From Eulemur rufifrons (Eukaryota > Chordata > Mammalia > Primates > Lemuridae), in the NCBI RefSeq assembly GCF_041146395.1, contig NC_091001.1, forward strand, positions 103,314,965 to 103,378,964: DNA of 64,000 nt, read 5' to 3'. Within the stretch, counting starts at the first letter, position 1; every line of letters starts with the position of its first letter. The notes under the pieces were generated by a model, which was given only the letters and a program-made list of their open reading frames with translations, was not told where the DNA came from and did not search any database. Both the position numbers and the translations under genes were made by a program. This document shows positions 46,431-58,115 of this stretch, in pieces.

Positions 46431-47189
46431 TGAGACTATTTGGAAGATGGATTCTGTGAGCCGTTCTGCCTAACATTGTGTCATTGGAAAATATTATAAA
46501 AGTGTCTTCTATTTTCATTGATGGCATTTATGAAGATGTTGAGTGGGATAGGGTCTTTGATGGTGCCTCTGTGTAACCTTCACAATTCATTAGCATAAAT
46601 TCTGTGGTTTGATTATTCAACTATGCCTTGAAGACTCCTGTCTGCTTTTTATTTCAGCTAGAAGAGCTACATCTTTTCCACAATGTTATTAGGAAACATT
46701 TGGCTAGTGTTTCATAGCAGTTGTATTTAATACATTTTCTAGTAATTAGACTACTAACGCTATTATAAAAAACAATATTAGTTTACCAGGAAATATTTTC
46801 TTAGTGAGTTCACTTTGGCTTTTGGTAAAGTGGCCCCTTATTTCTATATGACTGTTGCTGATCTGTTCATCATCAGCTAATTCTAAAGGCTGGTCAGCGG
46901 AAAAGGTCTTTCCTATATTCTGACACTCCCGGGACCTGAAGGGTCAATTGCAGAAACCACATATGGCCAGCAGAGGGCAGTGTACAGGAGGCGTGGACTC
47001 CAAAGGGTCTCAGGCTGGGGAAGCTGTATCCACGGTTCTGGTTCCGTCTGACAATCCAGGTCCCTGGCGGGGAGATGCTGTAGCTACTAAGAAAAACACG
47101 TCTGTGTGAGCTAATCAAATGGGGAGGGGCTAGACTAGGAGGAGATGATAATGGTAGTGTGCTTGTGCCTGAGGTCAGAGGGATAACAG
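46431..47189. other. Unique DNA
   Basis: Nothing recognised. Confidence 0.4.
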
Positions 47190-47400
47190 GTGATAATAAT
47201 TAATATTTATTGATCACCTACTACTTGCCAAACTCTGAACTAAATACTAAATATCTTCTCTCTCAAATGAATGTCACGATAAATTTGTGAGGGCAGAACT
47301 TTGGTCCCCTTTTATGGATGAGGAAACTGAGTCTCAGGAAGATTGGGCAGTTTGTTGAAGGCCATACAAACAGCAAGTGAAGGAAGAGGACTCTGCTTGA
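47190..47400 (-). mobile_element. MIR SINE, antisense
   Basis: TAATATTTATTGATCACCTA, then CTACTTGCCAAACTCTGAAC, then TTTATGGATGAGGAAACTGA, then GTCTCAGGAAGATTGGGCAG match the reverse MIR consensus. Confidence 0.8.
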
Positions 47401-47824
47401 CTGCCAAGCCTTTGTTATTTCCACAGTGTTTTGTTGCCTCACAAGGAAGAGTGAAAATTACTTTTCCAGGAATCTATGTAATGGAGGAAGGAACAACAGA
47501 GAACCAGAATGCAGCCCAGAGGCAGCCTCCGGTCCCGTTAGCCTGGTTGGCCCTGACCACTCGCCAGAGTTTAAAAACATCAAACTCTGGGTCTTCTGTT
47601 GGTAAGGGCTATAGTTTTTTCTTTTCTTGACTACATTTGCCCATTCCAGTCTTTTGGTATCTCTTTCATCCCCTTCGGTGCCCCCGAGATACAAACAGTA
47701 GGCCTGGGTCACACTCCAGGGCTGGGAGATTTGGCCAGACCTGTGCACGTGACTCCCAGACAGCGGCCTGTGCTCTCACATGACCTCGTTTTCACCTGGG
47801 GCCTTGTCTTCACTTGGCTTTAGT

Positions 47825-47935
47825 CTCCTTCCCTGGACAGTGAGCCTTTGGAAGTGCAGAGATTGTGTTTCTTTGAGTATCTAATACAGCAGCTTGCACA
47901 AATACACGATTAATGTTTATTGAATGAAGAAACTG
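47825..47935 (+). mobile_element. L2 LINE 3' end
   Basis: CTGGACAGTGAGCCTTTGGA, then GCAGAGATTGTGTTTCTTTG and TTAATGTTTATTGAATGAAG match the sense L2 terminus ending in AATGAA. Confidence 0.75.
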
Positions 47936-49289
47936 CAATCATTCTTCACAGAGAAGTAGAAAACCAAATAACAGTTGAATATTATGCCTTAATTCTATCC
48001 CATAAGCATCATTCCAGCAGAGGATCTACTCCTTGACCATCATCTTATAGTGACCCACTCTCCCTTAGATTGTCTCTGGAAACTGTAGTGGTTTCTGGCT
48101 TGCAGCCTTTCTTGATAGAGTTGTGAAGTACTACATATGCCCTTAGCTGCAATGCCCTGTGGGTACTCTCCATAGTATGCTCTTTAAAGAAATGAGATAA
48201 AATAAGAGCTATTTGGCCCCTTCTTAGGTACCAGCTGACATTTCAGGCTCTCCTATCCTTTGATGTAATACCTAGAAATTCATCCTCTATTTCTTTCCTT
48301 TGATGACTCTTCCTCACCTACTCGATCTCTTAGGTTTCCTTTCTTCAGACTGACTTAGGAGTGGGACGTGGCCTTGTCTGCTAATATCTACTGCCTTCTT
48401 TATTGTGCTCCCAAGTAAACTCACAGGCTCTTTTTATTATAAAGGATTTACTGCTGATTTCTGTGGGAAAGGGACAAAGGAAAGCAAGATAAGCAAGCAC
48501 GGTGGAGTAGAAAAGTTCTCATTGTCATGGTGCCCCTGGTTTATAGCTGACTCCCTTACCAGGGTCACAGGAACCCCTGTCTTATGATCTCAGCTTTCAT
48601 TCCTGAAGGTGGTACTCACCAACCTGCCTCCTGGTCCGGTTTTAGCAAAACTAGGATGGCCTCCCCCACTGAGACAGAGATGCAGCTATATCCCCATCTC
48701 ACGTGGACAATTTGCGTCTCTGTGGTTGTCCAGGTCTACTGACACGCAGTTAAGTAGGACTTTGACCTACTTAGGGATAATCCTCTCTTAACATTTCCGT
48801 ATTATATACCTCTCCCTTTTTCTCTATTTCTGGCATTATTTTCAAAAACATATACTGAAGTTAATTTCTTAATGATCCCATTCCTTTGAGTTCTGTTCCG
48901 TTTTAAAATTCCTAGTAGACAGAGTCAAGTTGTTTCTATATCTGATCAATTTACAATTCCTCTTCCTAAGGTCCATGGAACCAAGATGGGTCAAGATGTT
49001 CATGGTGCTCCACCTGGGCAACCTGAAGCCCAAGATGACATAGCCAAATTTTCTCAAGGTTTCTGCCACTTCCATACTTCGTCTCACCTTTACTTTTGTG
49101 TAGGAACGGAGTCATGGATAGCATTCACTCCTGATGCTTGCTCTTCTCTCCTGTCCTTGATAATCATCCATAGCACATTATGATGGCATTGCAGTCTCTA
49201 GTCTCAGATTCTCATTGGAAGGACAGGTGCACATTTTTAGCTGTGTCTCTGGTACATTCACCTGGAAAACCTCTAATACCTGGGACTTA
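47936..49289. other. Unique DNA
   Basis: No gene recognised. The right end may already belong to a diverged sense L2. Confidence 0.4.
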
Positions 49290-50250
49290 ACATGGCCATC
49301 TGAAGCTTGTTACCTGCCTCTGTCTCTTGCCTTCCAAACCACGTCCTTCTCCTGCAATCCTGATCTTGGCTATACGTCTCATCATCTTGCTAGTTAACTG
49401 TACAAACTAGAAACCTTAGATTTGGCATCCATCCTTCACCCTCAGTCTTCAAATCCAGCTAATTGCTCATTCCATCTTTGATCCCAACTGCCAACATACA
49501 ACTTTAAGCTTTGTTATTTTTCAGCTGGGCTATTGTAATTACTTCCATACTGCCTCTATTTTTTTCTCCACTTATTTCTCACAGTCACGTGCTTCATTTT
49601 ATTTTTTATTTTTTGAAACGTGGTCTCACTTTGTTGCCCAGGCTAGAATGTGGTGGTATCATCATAGCTGACTATGGCCTCAAACTCCTGGGCTCAAGCA
49701 ATCCTCCTGCCTCAACCTCCCCAATAGCTAGGACTAAAGGCATGCACTACCACGCCTGGCTAATTTTTCTATTTTTTGTAGAGATGGAGTCTCGCTATGT
49801 TGCTCAGGCTGGTCTAGAACTCCTGGCCTCAAGGGATCCTTCCACCTTGGCCTCCCAAAGTGCTGAGATTACAAAACATGAGCCACTGCACCTGGCCTCA
49901 TTTCCCTTTTATAAGGAAAATCTAAACCTGGCACTTCCCTGCTTAGAAATCTTGTTTTGGTTTTCCACATGGAGGATGATTTCCAAGGTCCTACCATCAT
50001 TAGAAGTTTGGCTGGAAGAGAAATGTAACAAGTCCTCTCCCTGGCATTAAAGGCTTTTTACAACCTGCCATTCTGCCCTCCTCTGAATCTATTCAGTGCC
50101 ACACAGCAGCCACAGCAAATTTCTTGTTATTTTTCAAACATGTCTTTCTCTTTTATAACTATATAACTTTATTCAAGTTGTTGCCTCTAAATGTCCTCCC
50201 CTAACCTCTAATACCTAATGGAACTTCTTCGTAAAGGTTAAAGCTTTCTG
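49290..50250 (+). mobile_element. L2 LINE, long sense copy, split by an Alu
   Basis: GGCATCCATCCTTCACCCTC, then AGCTGGGCTATTGTAATTAC, then after the Alu CTGGCACTTCCCTGCTTAGA, then TTTCCAAGGTCCTACCATCA and TTTTTACAACCTGCCATTCT follow sense L2 order. It runs across 49290-49590 and 49898-50250. Confidence 0.7.
49594..49897 (-). mobile_element. Alu SINE, old (AluJ-like)
   Basis: Antisense dimer from TTTTTTGAAACGTGGTCTC to GAGCCACTGCACCTGGCC. It lacks the lemur linker insertion and is diverged, so it predates the young set. A 179-codon plus-strand frame (49511-50050) runs through it and has no independent support. Confidence 0.9.
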
Positions 50251-50474
50251 ATCCATTTTCCCAACCAAGCCATTATGTGATAAAGTAAAGCAAGAAAGGT
50301 AAGCTGGAAAGTAAATTCCTGTAAAGGAGAGTTTGCCTTGTTGAAACGATGATCTAATAAGCCTGTGTGGGTTGAAGCGAGGCTCCATGACCTTCATGTC
50401 AGATTGGAGCTTAGATTTCCTGAGGGAAGGAACGTGACTCTTCCTGATAAGGAGGAGCTCAGGGGGCCGAGGTC

Positions 50475-51150
50475 GCCTGGGACTGGGTGAGAAGATACAT
50501 ATGAGAAGTCATGCCAGGCCGACAATTTGGATCTTGCTTTCAATGGTGAATCATTAAAAGCTTTTAAGCTATGGAGAGACATGATTGGAACTACATTTTT
50601 GAAGGGCCATTCCGTCAGCTGAGTGATGGATGGTTTGGATGTAGAAGTAAGCTTGGATGTAGGATATCCTGCAGTGACCCATACCGAAAGTTAGCAAATC
50701 TTTTATGCAAAAGGTCAGATGGTAAATATGTTTGCCTTCATAGGCCATACACAGTCTGTGTTGCCACTACTCTATCCTGCCATTGTTATTTGAAAGCAGT
50801 CCTAGGCAACATGTAAGTGGATGGGCGTGGCTGTCATCTGATAAAACTTTTTTGCAAAAACAAGTAGAGGGTCAGAATTTGGCCCAAGGGTCATAGTTTG
50901 ACAACCCCTGATCTACACAAGCAATGATAGGGGACCCCTGAGCTAGGATAGAGTTAGTGGAGATACAAAAGGAGATACCAAGTGGTAACACTTGGTAAGT
51001 GGTTGGGCAGGGAGGGGAGGAGGGGAAGGAGGAAGTATCAAGGAAAGTCTCAGGCTGCTAATGTAGCCTCTGGGCAGTGCTACTGCCTGAGACTGAGAAT
51101 ATAGGAGGATGTGCTGGGTTCATTTTTTTCTCTGGCTGAATTTTAGGTGC
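50475..51150 (-). mobile_element. L2 LINE, antisense, split by a Charlie element
   Basis: CAATGGTGAATCATTAAAAG, then CTTTTAAGCTATGGAGAGAC, then ATGATTGGAACTACATTTTT is the reverse of the L2 'GAAGCCATTGAAGGGTTTTAAGCAGGGGAGTGACATGATC' segment. L2-like sequence resumes after 50911 with GAGTTAGTGGAGATACAAAA and AAAGTCTCAGGCTGC. Confidence 0.6.
50688..50910 (+). mobile_element. hAT-Charlie non-autonomous element (MER33/MER58-like)
   Basis: AGTTAGCAAATCTTTTATGC, then AAAAGGTCAGATGGTAAATA, CCTTCATAGGCCATACACAG, TGGGCGTGGCTGTCATCTGA, TAAAACTTTTTTGCAAAAAC and GGGTCATAGTTTGACAACCC, then CTG match a well-known Charlie-group element ending 'GTAGTTTGCCGACCCCTG'. The exact name is uncertain. Confidence 0.75.
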
Positions 51151-52060
51151 TTGGGGGATATGTAGGGGCCACAGTGCATGGGCAGGAGAATATGTGCGAA
51201 AAGTCTGATGGACCCTTGACTGTCATGGGAAATGCTGCTGTTATACCTCTTTAGATTCCCCCATTTTGCATCTGTTCAGAGTTAAAATAATTTTCTTTTA
51301 ATCATCTCGCCTACCAAATGGACCATTTTGAATCCCTTTTATGTTTTTCCATTGTTGCCCATAGGCCCCGTGTAACCAAGGCAACTGTTAATGGACCCTA
51401 ACCCTCAAGGGTTATTCATCTCATGTAACAAGAAAACAGGCCTATTGTTCTGTCTGGAAGATTTAGTCTTCCCTTGGGCAGTTTAGGTTCACTTTCATGG
51501 AGTGGGTAGAGATCTTTTCTGTTCCTTCTGGCTGTAATTTGGTCACCAGAAATCTGTGTTTGCCCATGAAGTCCTCCTCTCTGCCTGCATCTTCTTGTTC
51601 CCAACTGTGAATTGTTCACGAGGCACTTGACACCAGTAGTGGCCTTTCCTCTGCTTTTGACAAGGACCGGAGTTTCACCTAGCTTCACCATCGCACCTCT
51701 CAAAGCGATGACAGCTGAATTGCCTAGAGATGCCTTGGTGTCATTTTGCAGGCCTGCCATCCCCACCACAAAAGTCTTTCCCAGGTTGATTTCCAGGGCC
51801 ACAGGCATGGATCCCGGTGGACACCCCGTGGCCCTGTGCAGGGAGGAAGTGGACAAGACCCAAGGACCCAGACTTCTGGAAGTGTCATTGGGCATTTGCC
51901 TATCCTACCATTGCATTTAGTACTGTATCTTCCTGTTAAATCCTCAAAAATGCCCCTTTTTCTGAGGTGGCATGAAGGCTGGGTTATTACTTTTAATTTT
52001 CAGGGCACTTAGGTAATAAGCACAGCTCAGAGTGGGGAATCAATAAAGCAAACACTATAT
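51151..52060. other. Unrecognised DNA with a 159-codon minus-strand frame
   Basis: A frame on the minus strand (51416-51895) and an overlapping plus-strand frame (51612-51920) are both open. The minus product includes GKTFVVGMAGLQNDTKASLG, which resembles nothing I can name. No splice sites or promoter are seen. It could be an eroded retroposed sequence, an old ERV or LINE piece, or chance. Confidence 0.3.
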
Positions 52061-52232
52061 CAGTGGTTTTCAATTCGTGGTTACACATTAAAACCACCTT
52101 GGGTGCTTTTAGCAGATACTGATGCCCAGATCAATTGAAGCCAAATCTCTGGAGGTCGGGCCTGAGAATTTGTATTTTTCCAGATCACCTCGGATGATTC
52201 TACAGTGAAGCTATCTAGGTTGAGAAACACTG
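52061..52232. mobile_element. MER5-type hAT-Charlie element
   Basis: The ends CAGTGGTTTTCAATTCGTGG and TAGGTTGAGAAACACTG are inverted repeats (CAGTGKTTYTCAA). The middle has ACCACCTTGGGTGCTTTTAG and AGATCACCTCGGATGATTCT. The flanking 8-mers CACTATAT (52053-52060) and CACTAGAA (52233-52240) match at 6/8, fitting a hAT target duplication. Confidence 0.8.
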
Positions 52233-53789
52233 CACTAGAATCAAGATTTAATTTTTGATCGTTTGGAAAATGTCATGGAAGTAAAACTGAGAATTCAGCA
52301 TCACTGTTATCTGCTGTCCTGTGAAGAGCTAATATTTAACCAGGTGGCCACCTACCCTCAAAGGACATACCTTAAGCATTAAAAGAGCTTTAAAATGGCA
52401 TCTACCAGCATTCTCAGGAACCACCACATCCCTTCCAATCTTGTCTGTGCCTGTTATGGCTTCTTTTGGGTTCGTTGACATAAATGCATAAGAGGACATA
52501 TCATAAGTAGCTTTCCCAAGTTAAACTGGAAGCCTTTTAAAAACCATGTGTTTAAACAATAGTCAACAGCAGTAGACATTCTTCTGTTCTATGTTCTAAA
52601 GGAAATTGGAAGTCTTTAAATTCTTCATTCTATATGTATGTAAGTGAAATATAATAAATGCAATATGTGAAATATATGTCAACAATACATACTTACTGAC
52701 TACAATGTCAGAGAACTAGAACCTCCAAACTAGTGCCCAGTTTGAAGGGAAGATATAAGATGTCAATAAATGGCATTAGAAAATGGACATACTGTGAACA
52801 GTTTGCAGACGACTGCGCAAGTTAAATGGCGGGTGGGGAGCCCAAGGAAGAGGAAGATGTGGAGCTGGGTAGAGAGGTCTCCGTGGGAGAAGTCATACTT
52901 GAGGGAGGACCGGACTCTGGGCACATAGCTATTAGGGCAAGGGCTTTCCATATGGGTGAGTCCAATGCAAATGAGAAATTAGGACTCTTGTTATTATTTT
53001 TATTAAGTTTAGGAAGCAAGAGAAGAGAGATCTGAAAATCTCACTTTTGGTGATGGAAGTAGTTTTCATTTTTCATCATCGATGACTTTCAAATGCATGT
53101 TTTGTTCTCCTTTCTCTTTAAAAATAGCTGTCCTAGTGAGAGTTAAGCTTTATTTCTTCTTTTTATAAATAAAACCATTGCTCCAATGAATCATAACTCA
53201 ACACAGTATTAAGTATTCAAGGTTAGGTACAGAAAGCTCAACAGTGTGGAAAATGTAAATACAATTTCCCATCTTTTCTTGCTTAATTGCTAGATAACAA
53301 GTCTCAGGCATTACTCAGAACCACAGCGGACGTGGGAAATCCTAAAATAGCTTCTTTTCTTTTGTCAGATCATAGATTGCAGTGGAGCAGGGCACAGCCA
53401 GGCAGCCTGGCTGAACACAGGTTTGCCTTGAGTCAAGTCCAGTAAACTCGGGTAAAAATAACACCAAAGCACCCTCCGGTTCTGGGTCATTCACTACCCA
53501 AGTAGGCAAGGAGGAGAATCAATGTAACAAACATTTAAGAGGCACCTATTTTAGGCTTTGTTATGCAAACGAGGAGGCACTGACACTTAAGGCACATTCC
53601 CCCATCTTTAGGGGGGAAGAGATGGGACATACGTTTTGTTTTTTCCTTTTCAACAAGCCAAAATTCCACTGGCGACTAAAAATTGTAACAACACGTGCCC
53701 TTTTACAGATGAAACTCTGCTTGAGACATAAAGGGTCTGCTTTTATTTTGTCCTTCACAGACCCCTGCTCTCCCAAATGGGTTTTCAGC
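52233..53789. other. Unique DNA, with a doubtful L2-like stretch
   Basis: At 52826 an ATG opens a frame that reaches CATATGG|GTGAGT at 52963. However GAGAGGTCTCCGTGGGAGAA, then GTCATACTTGAG resembles antisense L2, so I prefer a repeat. Nothing else recognised. Confidence 0.35.
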
Positions 53790-54012
53790 TAGATAATTTG
53801 AAAGAGGGATTTATGATTAGATTATAATTCCATCAAACATGGTCTATATCTAAGCAGTCTTCTGTGTGATGCATTAGCTATTATTGGAGTATTATTTAAA
53901 ATGACATATTTTGTAATCAGGAGATCATTAGCTCTGAAAATATAAACAAAGATTTCTGGCCAAAATTTCATTAGGCATAACTAATCAACGCACAGTGAAT
54001 GAGATGACCTCT
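53790..54012. promoter_or_regulatory. AT-rich block with clustered homeodomain-like TAAT sites
   Basis: GATTAGATTATAATTCC, GCATTAGCTATTATTGGAG, GATCATTAGCTC and CATTAGGCATAACTAATC give several TAAT/ATTA cores in about 200 bp. No repeat family matches. This texture is common in conserved non-coding enhancers but also occurs by chance in AT-rich DNA. Confidence 0.2.
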
Positions 54013-54112
54013 AGTTCGCCATGCTGAAGTTTCATTCGGCGGTTGTCAGCCCTCTGGTTTGTGTCTTGGAGAGCCAGCCGCAGGAGGCACAGCGGCTCCT
54101 GTGAGACTGACC

Positions 54113-54167
54113 ATGAGGTGGAGGAGGTCAGTGGCCCTGGCTGTACAGTGGGTTCTTTGCCTCCATG
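54113..54167 (+). other. Candidate first coding exon with signal-peptide-like start (speculative)
   Basis: An ATG at 54113 in strong Kozak context (A at -3: GACCATGA) opens MRWRRSVALAVQWVLCLH: a basic N-terminus then a hydrophobic stretch, the plan of a secretory signal peptide. The frame runs to CATG|GTAGGT at 54167/54168, a fair splice donor. Upstream (54021-54104) is a 27-codon frame that stops 8 bases before this ATG. CpG is slightly raised (TTCGGCGG, GCCGC, AGCGG). I do not recognise the protein, and downstream exons are not visible in the window. Confidence 0.22.
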
Positions 54168-56439
54168 GTAGGTTCAGAAATCAACATATCTGTGTAGAAA
54201 ATAGACAGTAGCATCAGCATAGAATGAGGGCTGGAGACGCAGTGAGAAGCTCCCAACAACCCAAAGAAGCCTTGCAAGGCAACTGCTTATAACCCTCACA
54301 CTAACTCTTTCCTTTAGTATCTCACCTGAAGTGGCTCGAATCTGTCTAGCAGTGTTTTCCAAACCTTGATGCCATGCATAGGGTTGCCGCTGATGACTTC
54401 TCACTGTGCAGGGCAGCTGGGCAGGGGAGCTAACACTGTGAGGAGGGTGAACACACCCTTTGGCAGAGAAGGGATGCCAAGAACAATGCCAAAAAGCAAA
54501 TCTGGGCCTTGTTCCAAAGAATGACTAGTATGGGGCAGATGCTGAATGGTGGGAGTCAGGGAGAAGAAGAATAGGTCTAAGGGTGGAAGAGAAGGAGAAA
54601 AGTAAGGGGGGAGGTTAGAGACAGTGGCCACCAAAGGGATGGAATGTCCAAGACTCCTTTTTATTGGTCACTTATGGAGCAATCCATGAGGTTGGGGCTG
54701 GTTGGCCTGGCTTAAAGGCATAGAGTAGAGCAGACACTCATAGCAGGGAATGGGAGCGACTCTCTTTCCCCCAACATATGTTCACTAGTAGGCTTTTGAT
54801 GGCATTCCAATGGAAATAATTTTAATCTAAGTGGACATTGTTAGAGAGGGAAGATGAATGCATCAGGTATTCCTTCTTTGTGGGAAGTAAAAATGAGCAT
54901 GGAAAGGAGAGATTTCTGAACTGAATAGCTCTCAGGCTGGGGAGAAGGAGAACAAGGAAGCCTAAAAACACAAGTCAAGGCTTGAGGTCATGTGGGAAGA
55001 GTGTTAGTGAGGACTTCTGCACAAAATCTCAGGAAGAATGGGAGGTGACGTGCTAGCATTGTCCTGTGGCTACTCCCTTCAAACAGCCAAAGTCACGGCA
55101 AGGGGGGAGAGCATAATCCTTGCACTCCTGACAGTAATGGTGTGTGGTCGTGTGGGAAGTGGCCTAAGAAATGGGATGATTAGGTTGAAGGAGAGGACTT
55201 GGGGCAGGACGTGTGAGAGCACATTGCACCTCTTTGAAGGACATTCCTGGGCCGCAAAGGGGGCCCAGCTCCATGGAGCTTGGAGGGCAGGACCAGGACC
55301 AATAGCAGACACTCTTGACAATCAGAGTCATCCAGCTGGTTGACAGGGAGTACCCTGGGGCAGGAGGTTACAAAGCAAGGCTGGCTGTGCATTTGTTGAA
55401 ATGGTAGGGAGGGGATGATGTCATCAGGGAGAGAGAGTCGGAGGAGTGATCATTAAGGTCCTTTCTCTGAGCTGCCTCTGGCCCATGGCAGTAGGCATCC
55501 CAGGTACAGGGGTAGGGCAGGGGCTATCTGAGAGGCCAGAGCATAGGACAGATGATTCCGAGGGCTGGAATGAGAGAAGAGGACTGAAAAGTTGGTTTGT
55601 GGGTCCCAAAGCTTTTTTCCTCTCAGCATGAGAGAAGATAGCGACATCTGGGGATGGAATACATGTTAGAGATCAGAGAAGAAAGGACATAAACGGCAAC
55701 CACAGTGAGAAGCCAGCAGCAAAGGAGATTGTGGTCACAGCAGGGTCTAAGGTGGGCCCAGAGAGGTGGTGTAGGATCTATGTCTGAAGGTTCTGCCATC
55801 CCCCAAAGTGCCCCTTTTGTGCTAGTCCTGGTTCCTGCCACCAAGAAGGAGGCAGATTCCTGAAGGGCTGGAACCTGACTGGGCTGGAACCTCTTGGTCC
55901 TCAGTAAAAAGAATAGCAGTGGAGGGGTCCACATCTCAGCCTTAGTGCAGCAAAAATGGCTGTGGGGTGGAAGTGGACTTTGGGAAACCCAAGCGAGAGA
56001 GGCATGTGGTGATGCTCCTGCCTGCTTCACCCAGGCAGTTCCCCTGTAAAGATTCCAATTCCTCATATCTCTGAGGCAGATCTCACTCTGCAAGAAACTT
56101 TCCTGTATGTAAGAGAAGATTATTGTTACCCTGGCGACCAGAGAGCCTTTGCAATTCAGTAGTGTACTTTTGTGGTATCCTCATAAACAACTTGATTTTA
56201 GCAGGTTTCTAAGTATGTGTGAGAAGTAGGATGGTGCAGGTAGTAAACGAGGTTAAATCGAATGGAATTGTCTTCTTGCCCAGAAAAAAAAAAAAATGCT
56301 TCTTGTCCTCATTGGATACGAACACTTCTGAGCCACACAGCTGTCGAATCATGAAGCTGAGGATGCTGGGAAATCAAGCTCTGATTTGGTACCTAAGGCA
56401 ATATTTCTGTGCCAGCCTGTTGCAGTACAATGATCATAG
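54168..56439. other. Unique DNA
   Basis: No repeat recognised with confidence. The 156-codon minus-strand frame at 55623-56093 has no recognisable domain, and I see nothing to support transcription. Confidence 0.4.
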
Positions 56440-56610
56440 CTTTGGGGTCAGAGAGACGAGACTCTAATCTTGGCTCTGTCATATATTAACGGTGTGACTT
56501 GGGTAAATTACATAGCTTTCCTGCCCCAGGCTACTCCCTTTTCTTATCTGAAAATTGGAGATGCTGCGTCCATTTCACAGGCTGTGGTGAGTGAACTGGC
56601 CTATTTTCAT
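56440..56610 (+). mobile_element. MIR SINE
   Basis: TCTAATCTTGGCTCTGTCAT, then ATATTAACGGTGTGACTTGG, then GTAAATTACATAGCTTTCCT and CTTATCTGAAAATTGGAGAT match MIR. Confidence 0.75.
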
Positions 56611-56944
56611 CAAGGCCACCAGGAGCCAGGGAGGATTGTCCCTCAGGGCCCAGACCATAGTGAATTCTCTCCCTTGATACCTGTAAGGTTTCAGGCCGTG
56701 CTAAAACCCGGAAGTAAAACTGTGCCAATGAGTCCCGTCAGTGGAGGCTCTCAAGCCAGTGGCTGCTAAACGAAGCAGTTGAACGCCCTTACAGATGGGA
56801 AACGGGGGTCTGCAGGAAGAGAGTGAGGCAGGGGTGATTCAGGGGGTGGAGGGCACTGGACCCCACTTCTTTTGCTTTCTTGTCCTGGCTTTTTCCACTA
56901 TGCCACAGTGATGGCAGCTTGACCAAGAGAATGGCTTTTAGCTG

Positions 56945-56990
56945 GAAATAAACAGTCACCAAGTATTTACTGAGTACCTGCTTTCTGTTT
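56945..56990 (-). mobile_element. L2 3' end fragment, antisense
   Basis: CACCAAGTATTTACTGAGTA, then CCTGCTTTCTG resembles the reverse L2 terminus. It abuts the MIR that follows. Confidence 0.5.
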
Positions 56991-56995
56991 TGTGG

Positions 56996-57285
56996 TAATT
57001 AGGAGCATAGGCTTGTGAGCCAGATGATTGGGGTTAGAATTTTAGCCCCAACACTTACTAGGTGTATGACTTTAGGCAAGTCACTTGCCCTCTCTGTGCC
57101 TCAGTTTCCTCATCTGTGCAATGGGAATAATAATAGTATTTGTTTATGGAGATTAAATAAGTTGTTATTTTATACATATGTTTATATTTATTTCATAGAT
57201 AATATTTGTAATCTCAGGACAGCATCTGATGCATTGTAAGCACTACATGTAAGCGTGAACTGCTATTATTGTCATTGGTAAAGAC
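56996..57285 (+). mobile_element. MIR SINE, full length
   Basis: TAATTAGGAGCATAGGCTTG, TTACTAGGTGTATGACTTTA, GGCAAGTCACTTGCCCTCTC, TGTGCCTCAGTTTCCTCATC, GTGCAATGGGAATAATAATA and the 3' TGTAAGCACTACATG cover the whole element. It is the best preserved MIR in the window. Confidence 0.9.
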
Positions 57286-57332
57286 AATGAGAAATAATTA
57301 GGAGATGATATGTCCTGGTTTATGCCTATTGT

Positions 57333-57348
57333 CCTGAAATAATGTTTT
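57333..57348. repeat. Target-site duplication of the 57562-57845 Alu, left copy
   Basis: CCTGAAATAATGTTTT. The right copy is at 57846-57861 with one mismatch. It is now separated from its Alu by the L1 insertion. Confidence 0.75.
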
Positions 57349-57361
57349 TTTAAATATTTTT

Positions 57362-57845
<484 letters not shown>

Positions 57846-57861
57846 CCTGAAACAATGTTTT
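57846..57861. repeat. Target-site duplication of the Alu, right copy
   Basis: CCTGAAACAATGTTTT, one mismatch to 57333-57348. Confidence 0.75.
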
Positions 57862-57944
57862 AATACTGTTCTTTTTGGAAGGAAATAAATGAAATTATCA
57901 CCCTAGCAATAATAGGAGGGGCAGAATCAAGAGATTTAACTCTG

Positions 57945-58025
57945 TCAGAAAATTCTGTGTGAATTTTGGCATTTAACTGCTCTGTGCCCTAGTTTTTTCA
58001 TCTTTCAAATGGATGTTGAGTCGAA
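57945..58025 (+). mobile_element. MIR fragment
   Basis: TTAACTGCTCTGTGCCCTAG, then TTTTTTCATCTTTCAAATGG matches the MIR 3' core. Confidence 0.6.
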
Positions 58026-58044
58026 ACCCAATTTACATTCATGT

Positions 58045-58115
58045 CAACATCTAGTTTTTGAGTGTCTACTCTGTACACAGGACCATTCAAAACACCTAAC
58101 AGTATGAAACAATCA
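58045..58115 (-). mobile_element. L2 3' end fragment, antisense
   Basis: TTTTTGAGTGTCTACTCTGT, then ACACAGGACCATTC resembles the reverse L2 terminus. Confidence 0.5.

Noticed and set aside
49511..50050. 179-codon plus-strand reading frame, the longest in the window
   Set aside because: Most of it is an antisense Alu (49594-49897) and flanking L2. The encoded peptide has the usual Alu-derived look.
55623..56093. 156-codon minus-strand frame
   Set aside because: No recognisable domain, splice sites or promoter.
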